A stretch of 6,167 nt of DNA, from NCBI GenBank assembly GCA_021827885.1, contig JAKAUD010000214.1:1-6167 (forward strand), read 5' to 3'. The notes under the pieces were generated by a model. It was not told where the DNA came from. It did no database searches and saw only the letters and a list, made by a program, of their open reading frames with translations. Origin of the DNA: Thermoplasmata archaeon (GTDB taxonomy: Archaea > Thermoplasmatota > Thermoplasmata > Thermoplasmatales > Thermoplasmataceae). The position numbers and the translations under genes were made by a program. Each line of letters starts with the position of its first letter. Position 1 is the first letter of the stretch. This document shows positions 1 to 5,968 of this stretch, in pieces.

Positions 1-30
1 TTGTAGGATGAACCATTTTTCCTTTAATCA

Positions 31-276
31 TGTGGTACCGGCAATCTTCTTCAGGAATGGGAAATAACAGGATATTTCGGAAGAAGTGACACGATCATAC
101 TCATACTAAATTGCCGATACTCAGGTTAATTTCGTATTTTGTCCAGAGATGCGTGAAACATTTCAATCTCCAGTTTCATTGAATTCTATAACAATGAGAG
201 ACTGCATTCAGCAATAGATTATAAAGCGCCAAGGGAGGTATATGAAGAATGGAAAGAAAGTATAATAGAAAAGTGA
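31..276 (+). pseudogene. Decayed 3' end of an IS3-type (rve integrase core) transposase
   Basis: The frame ending in the TGA at 274-276 reads SFIEFYNNERLHSAIDY followed by KAPREVYEEW (from 172). This is the typical C-terminal signature of the IS3 OrfB/rve transposase (YNNERLHSALGY...P.E). The same frame is closed upstream by stops at 154-156 and 127-129. Further left (46-84) it reads LLQEWEITGYFGR, which fits the segment that normally precedes the second catalytic Asp (IxxSxSRKGxxxDNA). The piece that should hold DNA..E is scrambled over frames, and the distance between the two recognisable parts is about ten codons shorter than usual. So it is a remnant with frameshifts and small deletions, unable to transpose. 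The match at 172-276 is strong; the 46-84 match is tentative. The 5' part may continue outside the window. Confidence 0.75.
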
Positions 277-319
277 TGATAGCTAAGAAGCCAATCCACT
301 CTCATAATAGGGGACCAAT

Positions 320-698
320 CCAGTCCTGAACGAAGAGAAAACAGGCATCACAGAGGCAGAAAACGGTTTTGACTTCCTTGGATTCCACTTTGTTAGACAC
401 TTTTCCAGAAGGAGGAACAAGATGGTTTCCCTCAAAGAAGTCCCTGAAGGCAATAAGGCAAAAGATCAGGGAGAAGACCGGAAACAAAGCTCTATCCATA
501 ATTACCCCCATGGAAAGCCATGAAGGAGATAGAGACCACCCTCAAAGGATGGTCCAACTACTTCAGGCACAGCAGGTGGAAACAGAAAGAGTATGCGGGC
601 AGGTACAAGAATCTGGAACTGCTTGGATTAAAGCTGCCCTCACCGCCTCCACAGAACATATACAAACGCTATAATGCCTTACGAGGAAGCTCGTCGGT
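320..698 (+). pseudogene. Group II intron reverse transcriptase/maturase, C-terminal remnant with frameshifts
   Basis: Three frames must be joined to read the protein. From 326 the frame gives LNEEKTGIT...GFDFLGFHFVR, the classical end of the palm (RT7) and start of the thumb. Near 420 it shifts to a frame giving WFPSKKSLKAIRQKIREKTG. Near 510-520 it shifts again to MKEIETTLKGWSNYFRHSRW, the maturase X (thumb) domain motif LxGWxNYF. After this the protein degenerates without the usual basic C-terminal helix, no HNH endonuclease is visible, and the last open frame runs on into domain V (stop at 712-714), which intact maturases avoid. About 120 residues remain of the usual 400-600. The catalytic YADD and all earlier motifs are absent. 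This is a clear pseudogene. Confidence 0.85.
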
Positions 699-779
699 GA
701 GCGTAGTGCGGTAACTCCGCATGCTGCGTTCGACGAGGGTTAGAAGGAGAGGGTAACCACTTCTTCATTCTACTCTACC
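681..779 (+). ncRNA. Group II intron domains V and VI (3' catalytic RNA end)
   Basis: Domain V is read at 699-731: GAGCGTAG (699-706) pairs over all eight positions with CTGCGTTC (724-731), allowing G-U pairs. TGCGG (707-711) pairs with CCGCA (717-721) over a five-base loop. A two-base bulge TG (722-723) sits where the catalytic bulge belongs. The AGC catalytic triad is present at 700-702. Just upstream ACGAG/CTCGT (681-685 with 690-694) can form the end of domain IV. Downstream a purine-rich strand (741-753) folds back on 757-772, with a GTAA loop at 753-756 and A767 as a possible bulged branch-point adenosine. Domain V is convincing; the fold of domain VI is my best reading and has alternatives. 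Confidence 0.75.
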
Positions 780-800
780 CATATCGTCGGTAACTTTTAG

Positions 801-920
801 AATTACAAACCGCTTAGGCCATCTACGCCAGTCATAACTATTCTAGGAACGGGAAAGAGGTATAGCAGCCTCGATCTCTATTCTGAGGAGTTTAGCTTAG
901 CAAGCGGTTATCAACGGATT
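801..920 (+). other. In-frame, startless 5' extension of the first glycosyltransferase
   Basis: The frame of the following gene is open from 801 (after the TAG at 798-800) but has no ATG, GTG or TTG before 921. Its translation from 831 begins VITILGTGKRYSSLDLYSEE. That looks like the first beta strand and glycine-containing loop of a GT-B Rossmann domain, followed by a helix. The natural protein therefore probably began near 834, where the codon is ATA. Either the start codon was mutated (ATG to ATA), or it was lost when the intron remnant joined this sequence, or a very unusual start is used. No ribosome binding site or good TATA box is evident here. Confidence 0.5.
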
Positions 921-1871
921 ATGGTTAAATTATCACGAGATCAAAATACTGTTGCATTTGATGAAGGGGTAGAAATATATAGCGGGATACCGTATTTTCC
1001 CTTGACTGAATCGTGGTCTATAAATATCTATTTTGGAAAACTTGTATTCAAGTCATTAAAAAACCAATTGAAGAAAAGCATTTTGCATTATACAACTTTC
1101 GGCTTACCAATTCTCTCTAATAATGATGATGACATTGTCACAGTACACGACTTATTCTTTCTCGAACAAGGTGACGAAGCACATAGGAAATTTTTCAACG
1201 TATCAGAGATGATTCTGCGTAGATTCTTGAGATTTAGAAATGTCGTTGCTCCATCATTTTTTATAAAAAGAGAGCTAGAGGACTATGGATTTGATGGAAA
1301 AATAAAGGTGATATATCTGCCCCCGCAAAAGGGTATAAATTTTATGAACGATAAAATATCAGCCAGAAAAATTTTAGGACTTCCTATGGACAAAAATTTA
1401 ATCCTATCGGTATCAAGCGGACTCAGAAGGAAAAATCTTAAAGTAGTTGCAGAAGTAATGGGCAATTTCGATGATAAAACTTCGCTTGTAAAAGTCGGTT
1501 ACCCCTTGGATGGAGCTTATAATTTTTCATCGCTTGAATCTGCAAAACTCAATTTAATTTACAACGCTTGTGATGCTTTCCTTTTTCCATCGTTAAAGGA
1601 AGGATATGGAAGACCATTGGTCGAGGCTATGGCTTCTGGGTTACCGGCAGTAGTATCAGATATTCAGGTGTTTAGGGAAATCTGTGGCAGATCGGCCATA
1701 TTCGTAGAGCCGACTAAAGATGGATGCCTACTGGGCTTAAAGGAGGCTTTAAACAATCCCGAACAAATAGGAAAGGAGGGACTCACAAGATCTAAGATGT
1801 TCTCACGGGAAAATTTCATAAATGAAGTAAGACAATATTACTTGTCGATTGCAGATCAGAGGGGACCCTAA
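921..1871 (+). CDS. GT4-type glycosyltransferase, possibly N-terminally truncated
   Basis: A 316-residue protein from the first ATG. It has the layout of a GT-B retaining glycosyltransferase (group 1, GT4-like), which transfers a sugar from a nucleotide donor to a growing glycan at the cytoplasmic membrane face. Visible landmarks are TVHDLFFLE (74-82), APSFFIKREL (110-119, end of the acceptor domain), LSVSSGLRRKNL (162-173, donor-domain strand and basic loop) and the donor-site E-x7-E in EGYGRPLVE, with Glu227 and Glu235, followed by AMASGLPAVVSD. There is no signal peptide or membrane segment. The expected first strand and glycine loop are missing from this start but are encoded in the same frame just upstream without a normal start codon, so the 921 start may give a truncated, impaired enzyme. 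The next gene lies 132 bases downstream. Sugar and acceptor cannot be named. Confidence 0.85.
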   Translation: MVKLSRDQNTVAFDEGVEIYSGIPYFPLTESWSINIYFGKLVFKSLKNQLKKSILHYTTFGLPILSNNDDDIVTVHDLFFLEQGDEAHRKFFNVSEMILRRFLRFRNVVAPSFFIKRELEDYGFDGKIKVIYLPPQKGINFMNDKISARKILGLPMDKNLILSVSSGLRRKNLKVVAEVMGNFDDKTSLVKVGYPLDGAYNFSSLESAKLNLIYNACDAFLFPSLKEGYGRPLVEAMASGLPAVVSDIQVFREICGRSAIFVEPTKDGCLLGLKEALNNPEQIGKEGLTRSKMFSRENFINEVRQYYLSIADQRGP

Positions 1872-1974
1872 ACCAAGTTGCAATCTGTCCCTTTATTGGC
1901 AAGCTTCAGAAAGAATCGATTCATTGCCTAGATCTATTCAGAACTCCTTTTGCAAGAGCCAGCAACTAAAGAAG

Positions 1975-1983
1975 ATATTATTA
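1975..1983 (+). promoter_or_regulatory. Weak TATA-like box before the second glycosyltransferase
   Basis: ATATTATTA is centred about 25 bases before the GTG at 2004, the distance expected for an archaeal TATA box of a leaderless transcript. There is no Shine-Dalgarno sequence before the GTG, which agrees with that reading. The match to a TTTATA core is poor, so this rests mainly on position. The rest of the 1872-2003 spacer shows no hairpin or other gene. Confidence 0.3.
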
Positions 1984-2003
1984 GCTGATTAGAATATGGT
2001 TGT

Positions 2004-3179
2004 GTGCCCACTCAAAAAGTAATTACCAAGGCTGGAATTTTCACTGGTTCCGATCTAAGAAGTTTTGGAGGTGGCGAAAAAGATATACTTGGGTGGGTAG
2101 ACAAGGTAAACGGAATTGAAATTACAATCTACTCACTTATCGATGATCGGAACATAAGGCTGTCGTATGATGAAATCCGTCGCATGCTTTCACCCAGAAC
2201 GAACATCGTTTATTATTCTGCTTACAGGGCAAGCTTCCTGCGAGACCTCATTCCGTTGACATCTACAGGCTTAAAGGCACTTTGGTCACTTAGAAAATTT
2301 GATGTAATTTATAGTATGCATCAGGGTCTAATAATAAATAGTATAATACTGGTAATCTGTAAAATCTTTGGAGTAAAGTATGTTTTAGGCATTCATTCTC
2401 CGATTTTTTTTGATGAGGAACCTATCCTGGATACAATGCCAAGAAGAATTCTCACTAAAATCTTTTCTGCGTATAGAAAATTTTTAATACGGAGAGTCGG
2501 ATTTGTCAGAATTCAAAATAAATCTGATGAGAAAAATTTAATGAGGAGCGGTTACACCGGACTTGTTTACAATATACCTCCACATGTGTACGATGATGGT
2601 GTCTTTGACCAAACCATCTCAAACAACCGATCTGAGTTCATAGCGCTGTTCGTTGGAAGACTAAGCATAAAACACAAAGGAATTGACTTATTGGAAGAGA
2701 TAGTTGATAAAGTTGTTAAAAACAATGAGGCGATATATTTTCATATTGTGGGTTCGGGGTACGAAGGCAAACCGTTGATTGAAAAGTTAGCGACAAAATA
2801 TCAGAAAAATTTAAAATGGAAAGGATTCCTATCTGAAGAGTTGCTAAACAAGGAGTATGCGGAGGCTAGTCTGTTCGTCTTTCCATCTAGAGGTGAAAAT
2901 TTTGGAATTAGTCTTGCAGAAGCCCAAGTTAAAGGGTTGCCTGCAATAGCATTTAAGGTAATGGGCTCCGAGGACATAATTACCTCGGACATTCAAGGAA
3001 CGCTAGTCCATCCATTTGATACCTCTGCCTTTGCTAGCGCCGTTCTGAAGCATTATGAGTCTTGGAGTAAAGATCCAGAAGGTTATTTAAAACGAAAACT
3101 AAAGGTGTCTATGTTAGCAATAAGTAGATTCAACCTGAGTGGAATTGTTGAAAGGCTAGAAGTAATGCTCGGGAACTAA
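2004..3179 (+). CDS. GT4-family glycosyltransferase
   Basis: A 391-residue GT-B glycosyltransferase of the GT4 type, soluble or peripheral, presumably adding one sugar to a surface glycan. The N-terminal domain shows the glycine loop SFGGGEKDI (20-28) and VLGIHSPIF (127-135). The linker is near IPPHVYDD (191-198). The donor domain shows FVGRLSIKHKGIDLL (216-230, with the GRL...KG basic site), HIVGSGYEG (247-255), WKGFLSEELL (272-281) and FVFPSRGENFGISLAEAQ, in which Glu298 and Glu306 form the E-x7-E motif, then KGLPAIAF. Length is normal for the family. GTG at 2004 is chosen because the frame has a stop at 1986-1988 with no other start between, and it puts MPTQK directly before the first beta strand. 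The ATG at 1996 is in another frame and ends after eight codons. The next gene follows after 12 bases, so the two are probably one transcript. Confidence 0.92.
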   Translation: MPTQKVITKAGIFTGSDLRSFGGGEKDILGWVDKVNGIEITIYSLIDDRNIRLSYDEIRRMLSPRTNIVYYSAYRASFLRDLIPLTSTGLKALWSLRKFDVIYSMHQGLIINSIILVICKIFGVKYVLGIHSPIFFDEEPILDTMPRRILTKIFSAYRKFLIRRVGFVRIQNKSDEKNLMRSGYTGLVYNIPPHVYDDGVFDQTISNNRSEFIALFVGRLSIKHKGIDLLEEIVDKVVKNNEAIYFHIVGSGYEGKPLIEKLATKYQKNLKWKGFLSEELLNKEYAEASLFVFPSRGENFGISLAEAQVKGLPAIAFKVMGSEDIITSDIQGTLVHPFDTSAFASAVLKHYESWSKDPEGYLKRKLKVSMLAISRFNLSGIVERLEVMLGN

Positions 3180-3191
3180 CAGGCGGTTTCG

Positions 3192-4214
3192 ATGAAGGTT
3201 CTCTTGCATGCCTGGCAAAAGAATCATTACTTATACGAGGGTCTGGTTAATAACTTGGGAGTCTCAAAAGTTATATCTTATCTTCCAAGTATATTTAGCA
3301 CCAGATATGGCGACACTGGAGACTTTTACGATAGCACAGAACTGTTAGAGTCCATTGATGAGTTCGATCTCATTATATTCACTCCAAGGTCTTTTTATGA
3401 TAGGAACTTTAAACTTATTCTTAATAGGTATACTAGTGCCATAAAGGTTTTTATGGATCTAGAAGATGATTTTCTATTAAGGAATATAATAAAGCATAAC
3501 GAAATACGCTTTTATTTTAAGAGGGAGCTAATTGAAAACATCCGTAGAACATATTGGGTCCATTGGTATCTCCGTTCCTTTTACGCTTCAGTATTGTTGC
3601 CCCCAGTCCATCGTAAAATAGGATTTCCAGTTGATAAACTAAATTTTCTTCCTTACCGTACCGCTTATAACTCCATTTCAGATAAGAAACTTAAAGGTTT
3701 TCCGCTATCCATTGGAACAAGTGAGAGCGAAAATGCTATAAATGGAGGAGAAAAATACCATGACTTATTCTATTGCATGTCATTAAATGGAATCAAGGAG
3801 AGGAAATACTATTTCGAGATATTAAAGAGGGACTCTTCAAATTTAGGTACAAATACTCTCGTGAAACCAGGCGGCCTGAGTAAGGAAAAATACATTCATG
3901 CACTGAAGAACTCGAAAGCATCAGTTTCAATTAGGGGAATGGGCTTTGATACTGACAGGTATTGGGAGATTCCCGCTTACGAAAGCATGCTGATTTCCAT
4001 GCGATTGCCACTCAATATCCGGGAAAACTTCGTAGATCTTGAAAGCGCTTTGTTTTTCCAGACGTATGAGGAATTAAAAGTAAAATTTTCCAAATATGTT
4101 ATCCACTCAAATGAATGGATAGAGATAATGAATAGGGGACACCAAAAATACTTAAAATTCCATACACCGACGGCTAGAGTTAGAGACTCTTTACTTTCTA
4201 TTATTAAGTCCTAA
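3192..4214 (+). CDS. Glycosyltransferase with Glyco_trans_1_2-like C-terminal domain
   Basis: A 340-residue protein not closely similar to its two neighbours. The C-terminal third has the signature of the group 1 glycosyltransferases in Pfam Glyco_trans_1_2: SIRGMGFDTDRYWEIPAYES (246-265, usual form G.dTdRywE..a.g), a segment ALFFQTYEEL (286-295, usual vvf.d.eEL), and NRGHQKYLKFHT (314-325, usual aGr..v...HT). The N-terminal half contains DLEDDFLLR (89-97) and FYFKREL (107-113), which match the aspartate-rich loop and FKRE element often seen in these proteins. No signal peptide or clear membrane helix is seen. It probably acts as a cytoplasmic glycosyltransferase, but donor and acceptor are unknown. 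It begins 12 bases after the preceding stop, without a convincing ribosome binding site. It converges on the methyltransferase gene 145 bases further on. Confidence 0.85.
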   Translation: MKVLLHAWQKNHYLYEGLVNNLGVSKVISYLPSIFSTRYGDTGDFYDSTELLESIDEFDLIIFTPRSFYDRNFKLILNRYTSAIKVFMDLEDDFLLRNIIKHNEIRFYFKRELIENIRRTYWVHWYLRSFYASVLLPPVHRKIGFPVDKLNFLPYRTAYNSISDKKLKGFPLSIGTSESENAINGGEKYHDLFYCMSLNGIKERKYYFEILKRDSSNLGTNTLVKPGGLSKEKYIHALKNSKASVSIRGMGFDTDRYWEIPAYESMLISMRLPLNIRENFVDLESALFFQTYEELKVKFSKYVIHSNEWIEIMNRGHQKYLKFHTPTARVRDSLLSIIKS

Positions 4215-4359
4215 TGGACGTTTGTAAGCTGCACTGCCAGTTGTAGCGGGTTAAAGTGAACCTTCAATTGAGAACATCTAAAACTACAGTTGAAAAAGAG
4301 TCAATAGCTACTAATTGAGGTCTGATCAGTTCCGTTTGTTGTCGTCTAAATTGCTCGAG
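4215..4359. other. Convergent intergenic region, possible T-tract terminator for the minus-strand gene
   Basis: This lies between the stops of two convergent genes. On the minus strand a run of five T (4297-4293) lies about 63 bases past the methyltransferase stop and could act as an archaeal U-tract terminator. On the plus strand the first T-run (4364-4368) lies inside the end of the opposing gene. I see no strong hairpin and no small gene. Confidence 0.25.
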
Positions 4360-5220
4360 TTAATTTTTGGGTTCAAAAAAAACAAGTCCTATGTCTCCAT
4401 TTAATAATTTGTGATTTTCCTCGAATGCAACTCTGTATCCTATCTGTTCAAGGATATTAATCGAAAGTTTTCTCAACCGACCAGAGTGAACTTCGATTAT
4501 GATCCTTGGTTTGTATCTTTGTATTGTTTCTTCTCCGCCAAGAATAACCTTGACTTCAAAACCTTCGACATCTATCTTTAACAGGTCACACCTGAGTCTG
4601 AAACTATCCAGCTTCCTGAATTTAATGATCTGTTTAATGGGGCCGGTTGAAATCGTTTTAAGCATCTGGCTATTATATCTCATTTCTACTGACGTTTCCA
4701 CATCAGATAGGGCACATTCATGCACCTCTATATTGGATGTCCCGTTTAACGCTATTAACTCTTTAAAGATAGAAATATTCTCTATTAGCGGCTCAAAGGC
4801 GTCTACTTTTTTCACACCATATTTCTTAGAACAAAGGATAGAATAGTCACCATATTGGGCCCCAATATCCAGGATGCTTGACTGGCTATCTGGGACAAAT
4901 CCCTCAACACTGTAAACCTCATCGGCAAAAACTTCATTCAAATAGGCTTGTGGAAACTTATCAGGTAACTTGATTCCGTACTTGCTTACAGTCTCCGCTC
5001 CTCTTAAATTCCACTCGTTAAACAATTTACTCCTTCCTTGACTTGTGATCTGCGCTTTTAGGAACGAGAATAGATCCATTCTCTTTTTCTTAAAATAATT
5101 GAATTGAAGGATTTTAAAATTTATAGTCCGCCGAAAGACGCCGGGATATGTGGGGATGCATAATCTGGCGTTGTTAGAGCCTTGTACTCTTTGCACTAAG
5201 TCTGAGTAAGATTTACTCAT
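4360..5220 (-). CDS. FkbM-family SAM-dependent methyltransferase
   Basis: A 286-residue class I methyltransferase that, in the FkbM family, methylates hydroxyl groups, often of sugars. Motif I is ILDIGAQYGDYSI (116-128), which binds S-adenosylmethionine. The acidic end of the second strand is VDAFEP (139-144). ECALSD (168-173) and DLLKIDVEGFEVKVILGG (212-229) are the hallmark of FkbM, followed by PRIIIEVH (238-245). Beside three glycosyltransferases it likely O-methylates the glycan they build. The ATG at 5220 is preferred because a TATA-like box lies about 25 bases upstream. An internal ATG at 5079 (Met48) is a possible alternative, because residues 1-47 (basic, with KKKR at 44-47) are not part of the recognisable domain, and a TATAAAT sequence lies 43 bases before it. 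There is no signal peptide. Confidence 0.93.
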   Translation of the reverse strand: MSKSYSDLVQRVQGSNNARLCIPTYPGVFRRTINFKILQFNYFKKKRMDLFSFLKAQITSQGRSKLFNEWNLRGAETVSKYGIKLPDKFPQAYLNEVFADEVYSVEGFVPDSQSSILDIGAQYGDYSILCSKKYGVKKVDAFEPLIENISIFKELIALNGTSNIEVHECALSDVETSVEMRYNSQMLKTISTGPIKQIIKFRKLDSFRLRCDLLKIDVEGFEVKVILGGEETIQRYKPRIIIEVHSGRLRKLSINILEQIGYRVAFEENHKLLNGDIGLVFFEPKN

Positions 5221-5361
5221 TCAAATATGCCTGCCTATTTTACTATAAACCTGGAACTCTATAAGTAAAGACGGAACAGAACTCTCTTCGAACTGATTCA
5301 GATATGCATCCATTGAAAGCATAGTCAAATTAGACACTTGACCTTTTCTAAAAACCACCAT
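5221..5361 (-). CDS. Small open frame abutting the methyltransferase gene, unrecognised; possible gene tail
   Basis: On the minus strand an ATG at 5361 (or GTG at 5364) opens 46 codons ending in TGA at 5223-5221, directly before the methyltransferase ATG at 5220 with no spacing. The frame is open further upstream to about 5397. It begins MVVFRKGQVSNLTMLSMDAY and ends YSKIGRHI. I do not recognise a family. Two readings are possible: a genuine small protein translationally coupled to the methyltransferase, or the surviving C-terminus of a gene cut by the rearrangement that brought the IS5 remnant. Against function, the probable methyltransferase promoter lies inside its last codons. Confidence that it is expressed is low. 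Confidence 0.25.
   Translation of the reverse strand: MVVFRKGQVSNLTMLSMDAYLNQFEESSVPSLLIEFQVYSKIGRHI
5241..5249 (-). promoter_or_regulatory. TATA-like box of the methyltransferase gene, leaderless arrangement
   Basis: On the minus strand TTTATAGTA is centred about 25 bases before the ATG at 5220. This is the spacing of an archaeal TATA box when transcription starts at the start codon itself. No Shine-Dalgarno sequence precedes the ATG, which fits a leaderless mRNA. A second, less well placed candidate (TTATAG) lies at 5258-5265. Confidence 0.5.
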
Positions 5362-5385
5362 CACTTTACCAACCTGCTCCTGATA

Positions 5386-5403
5386 ATCCGCATTTCAGCG
5401 GAT
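5386..5403. repeat. Perfect 6-bp inverted repeat
   Basis: ATCCGC (5386-5391) and GCGGAT (5398-5403) flank the six-base loop ATTTCA. It is embedded in related words: CCTGATAATCC just before and ATAATCCTGAT just after, which are overlapping direct-repeat-like copies. Lying about 55 bases before the transposase remnant, it may belong to the left end of that element, or may be a small hairpin terminator or operator. No matching sequence was found at the right side. Confidence 0.35.
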
Positions 5404-5457
5404 AATCCTGATGCTTTTTAACCAAAAGCTTTATTCATGCGATCCCGATCAATACGC

Positions 5458-5968
5458 ATGGACATAATGAATTACGGACTCCGTGAGAAATATGAACAGT
5501 TGGGGAAGATCGACGACAGTCTTTCCGCCATGAAGGGGGGTGAAGAATAATTCCGTATCGCACTTCGGTTTCAAGGCACATTCCTTACATGGCAGCGCCC
5601 TCCAGATGATTAGGCAGTTCGTCGTGACCTCTGCCTCCGTCCATGATTCACAGGTCGATCTGGGCATTCGCGGCATGACAAACTACAAGGACAAGGGTTA
5701 TCAGGGAGCACATCAACGTGCATCAAGGGATACTCCCCTTACACTTGATCAGGTGAGATGGAACCTGCGCATATCAAGGAAGAGATCACCCGGCGAGAGG
5801 CCATATTCCGTCACCAAGGGAGTCATGCACGGCGGGCATGTGCTTGTGACCACGGTGAGTGGGGTCAGAGTGAAGATAACGTTCCTCTGCCTTGGCTACA
5901 ACGTCATCACGCTTCTTGCCATGAAGAAGAGGAATGACGCTGCCAGATCACGTAAAATGGCAGCTTAA
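5458..5968 (+). pseudogene. IS5-family transposase with internal deletion and frameshift
   Basis: ATG at 5458 begins MDIMNYGLREKYEQLGKIDD and continues SLSAMKGGEE to a stop at 5548-5550. This is the N-terminus of an IS5-type DDE transposase. From about 5540 a second frame gives the C-terminal half: SHFGFKAHSL, TSASVHDSQVDLG, NYKDKGYQGA (the Asp of DKGY is the likely second catalytic residue), RKRSPGERPYSVTK (with the likely catalytic Glu) and HGGHVLVTTV, ending at the TAA at 5966-5968. The middle of the protein, including the first catalytic Asp, is gone; from usual family length I estimate 100-150 lost residues. The junction falls at or near the run of six G at 5535-5540, where the frame also changes. 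The product cannot transpose. G+C is higher than in the glycan genes. Element ends were not identified. Confidence 0.88.

Larger units (their letters stand above)
320..779 (+). mobile_element. 5'-truncated group II intron remnant
   Basis: The segment carries, in the order expected for an ORF-containing group II intron, the C-terminal part of a reverse transcriptase/maturase frame, a short hairpin (681-694), domain V (699-731) and a probable domain VI ending at roughly 773-779. Everything upstream is missing: intron domains I-III, the 5' splice site and the first two thirds of the reverse transcriptase, including the YADD catalytic centre. Its left edge abuts the IS3-type remnant, with the first recognisable maturase residues at 326. 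It cannot self-splice from this copy alone. The exact 3' intron boundary cannot be fixed from one sequence, because the usual AY end occurs at 772-773 and again at 777-778. Confidence 0.75.

Noticed and set aside
302..511. 69-codon open frame on the minus strand
   Set aside because: It lies antisense to the maturase remnant, whose family motifs are clear on the plus strand; the hydrophobic translation is a by-product.
320..779. Retron or other reverse-transcriptase defence system
   Set aside because: The RT part is followed by a group II domain V, carries the maturase X motif LxGWxNYF, and is a frameshifted fragment without the catalytic YADD, so it is an intron remnant.
891..899. TTTAGCTTA as a TATA box for a start at 921
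   Set aside because: Position would fit a leaderless start, but the sequence is a poor match and lies within a stretch that appears to be protein-coding.
1283..1465. 60-codon minus-strand frame inside the first glycosyltransferase
   Set aside because: Antisense shadow of a conserved donor-domain region, with no family features of its own.
2801..2992. 63-codon minus-strand frame inside the second glycosyltransferase
   Set aside because: Antisense to the E-x7-E region; no independent support.
4260..4320. Possible hairpin formed by CAATTGAG and TAATTGAG words between the convergent genes
   Set aside because: The words are in the same orientation and only partly palindromic, so no stable stem results.
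4499..4846. 115-codon plus-strand frame opposite the methyltransferase
   Set aside because: The minus strand holds the FkbM motifs here; the plus-strand translation is serine- and leucine-rich shadow.
5449..5676. 75-codon minus-strand frame over the transposase remnant
   Set aside because: Antisense to recognisable transposase segments; its cysteine-rich stretch has no regular spacing suggestive of a metal site.
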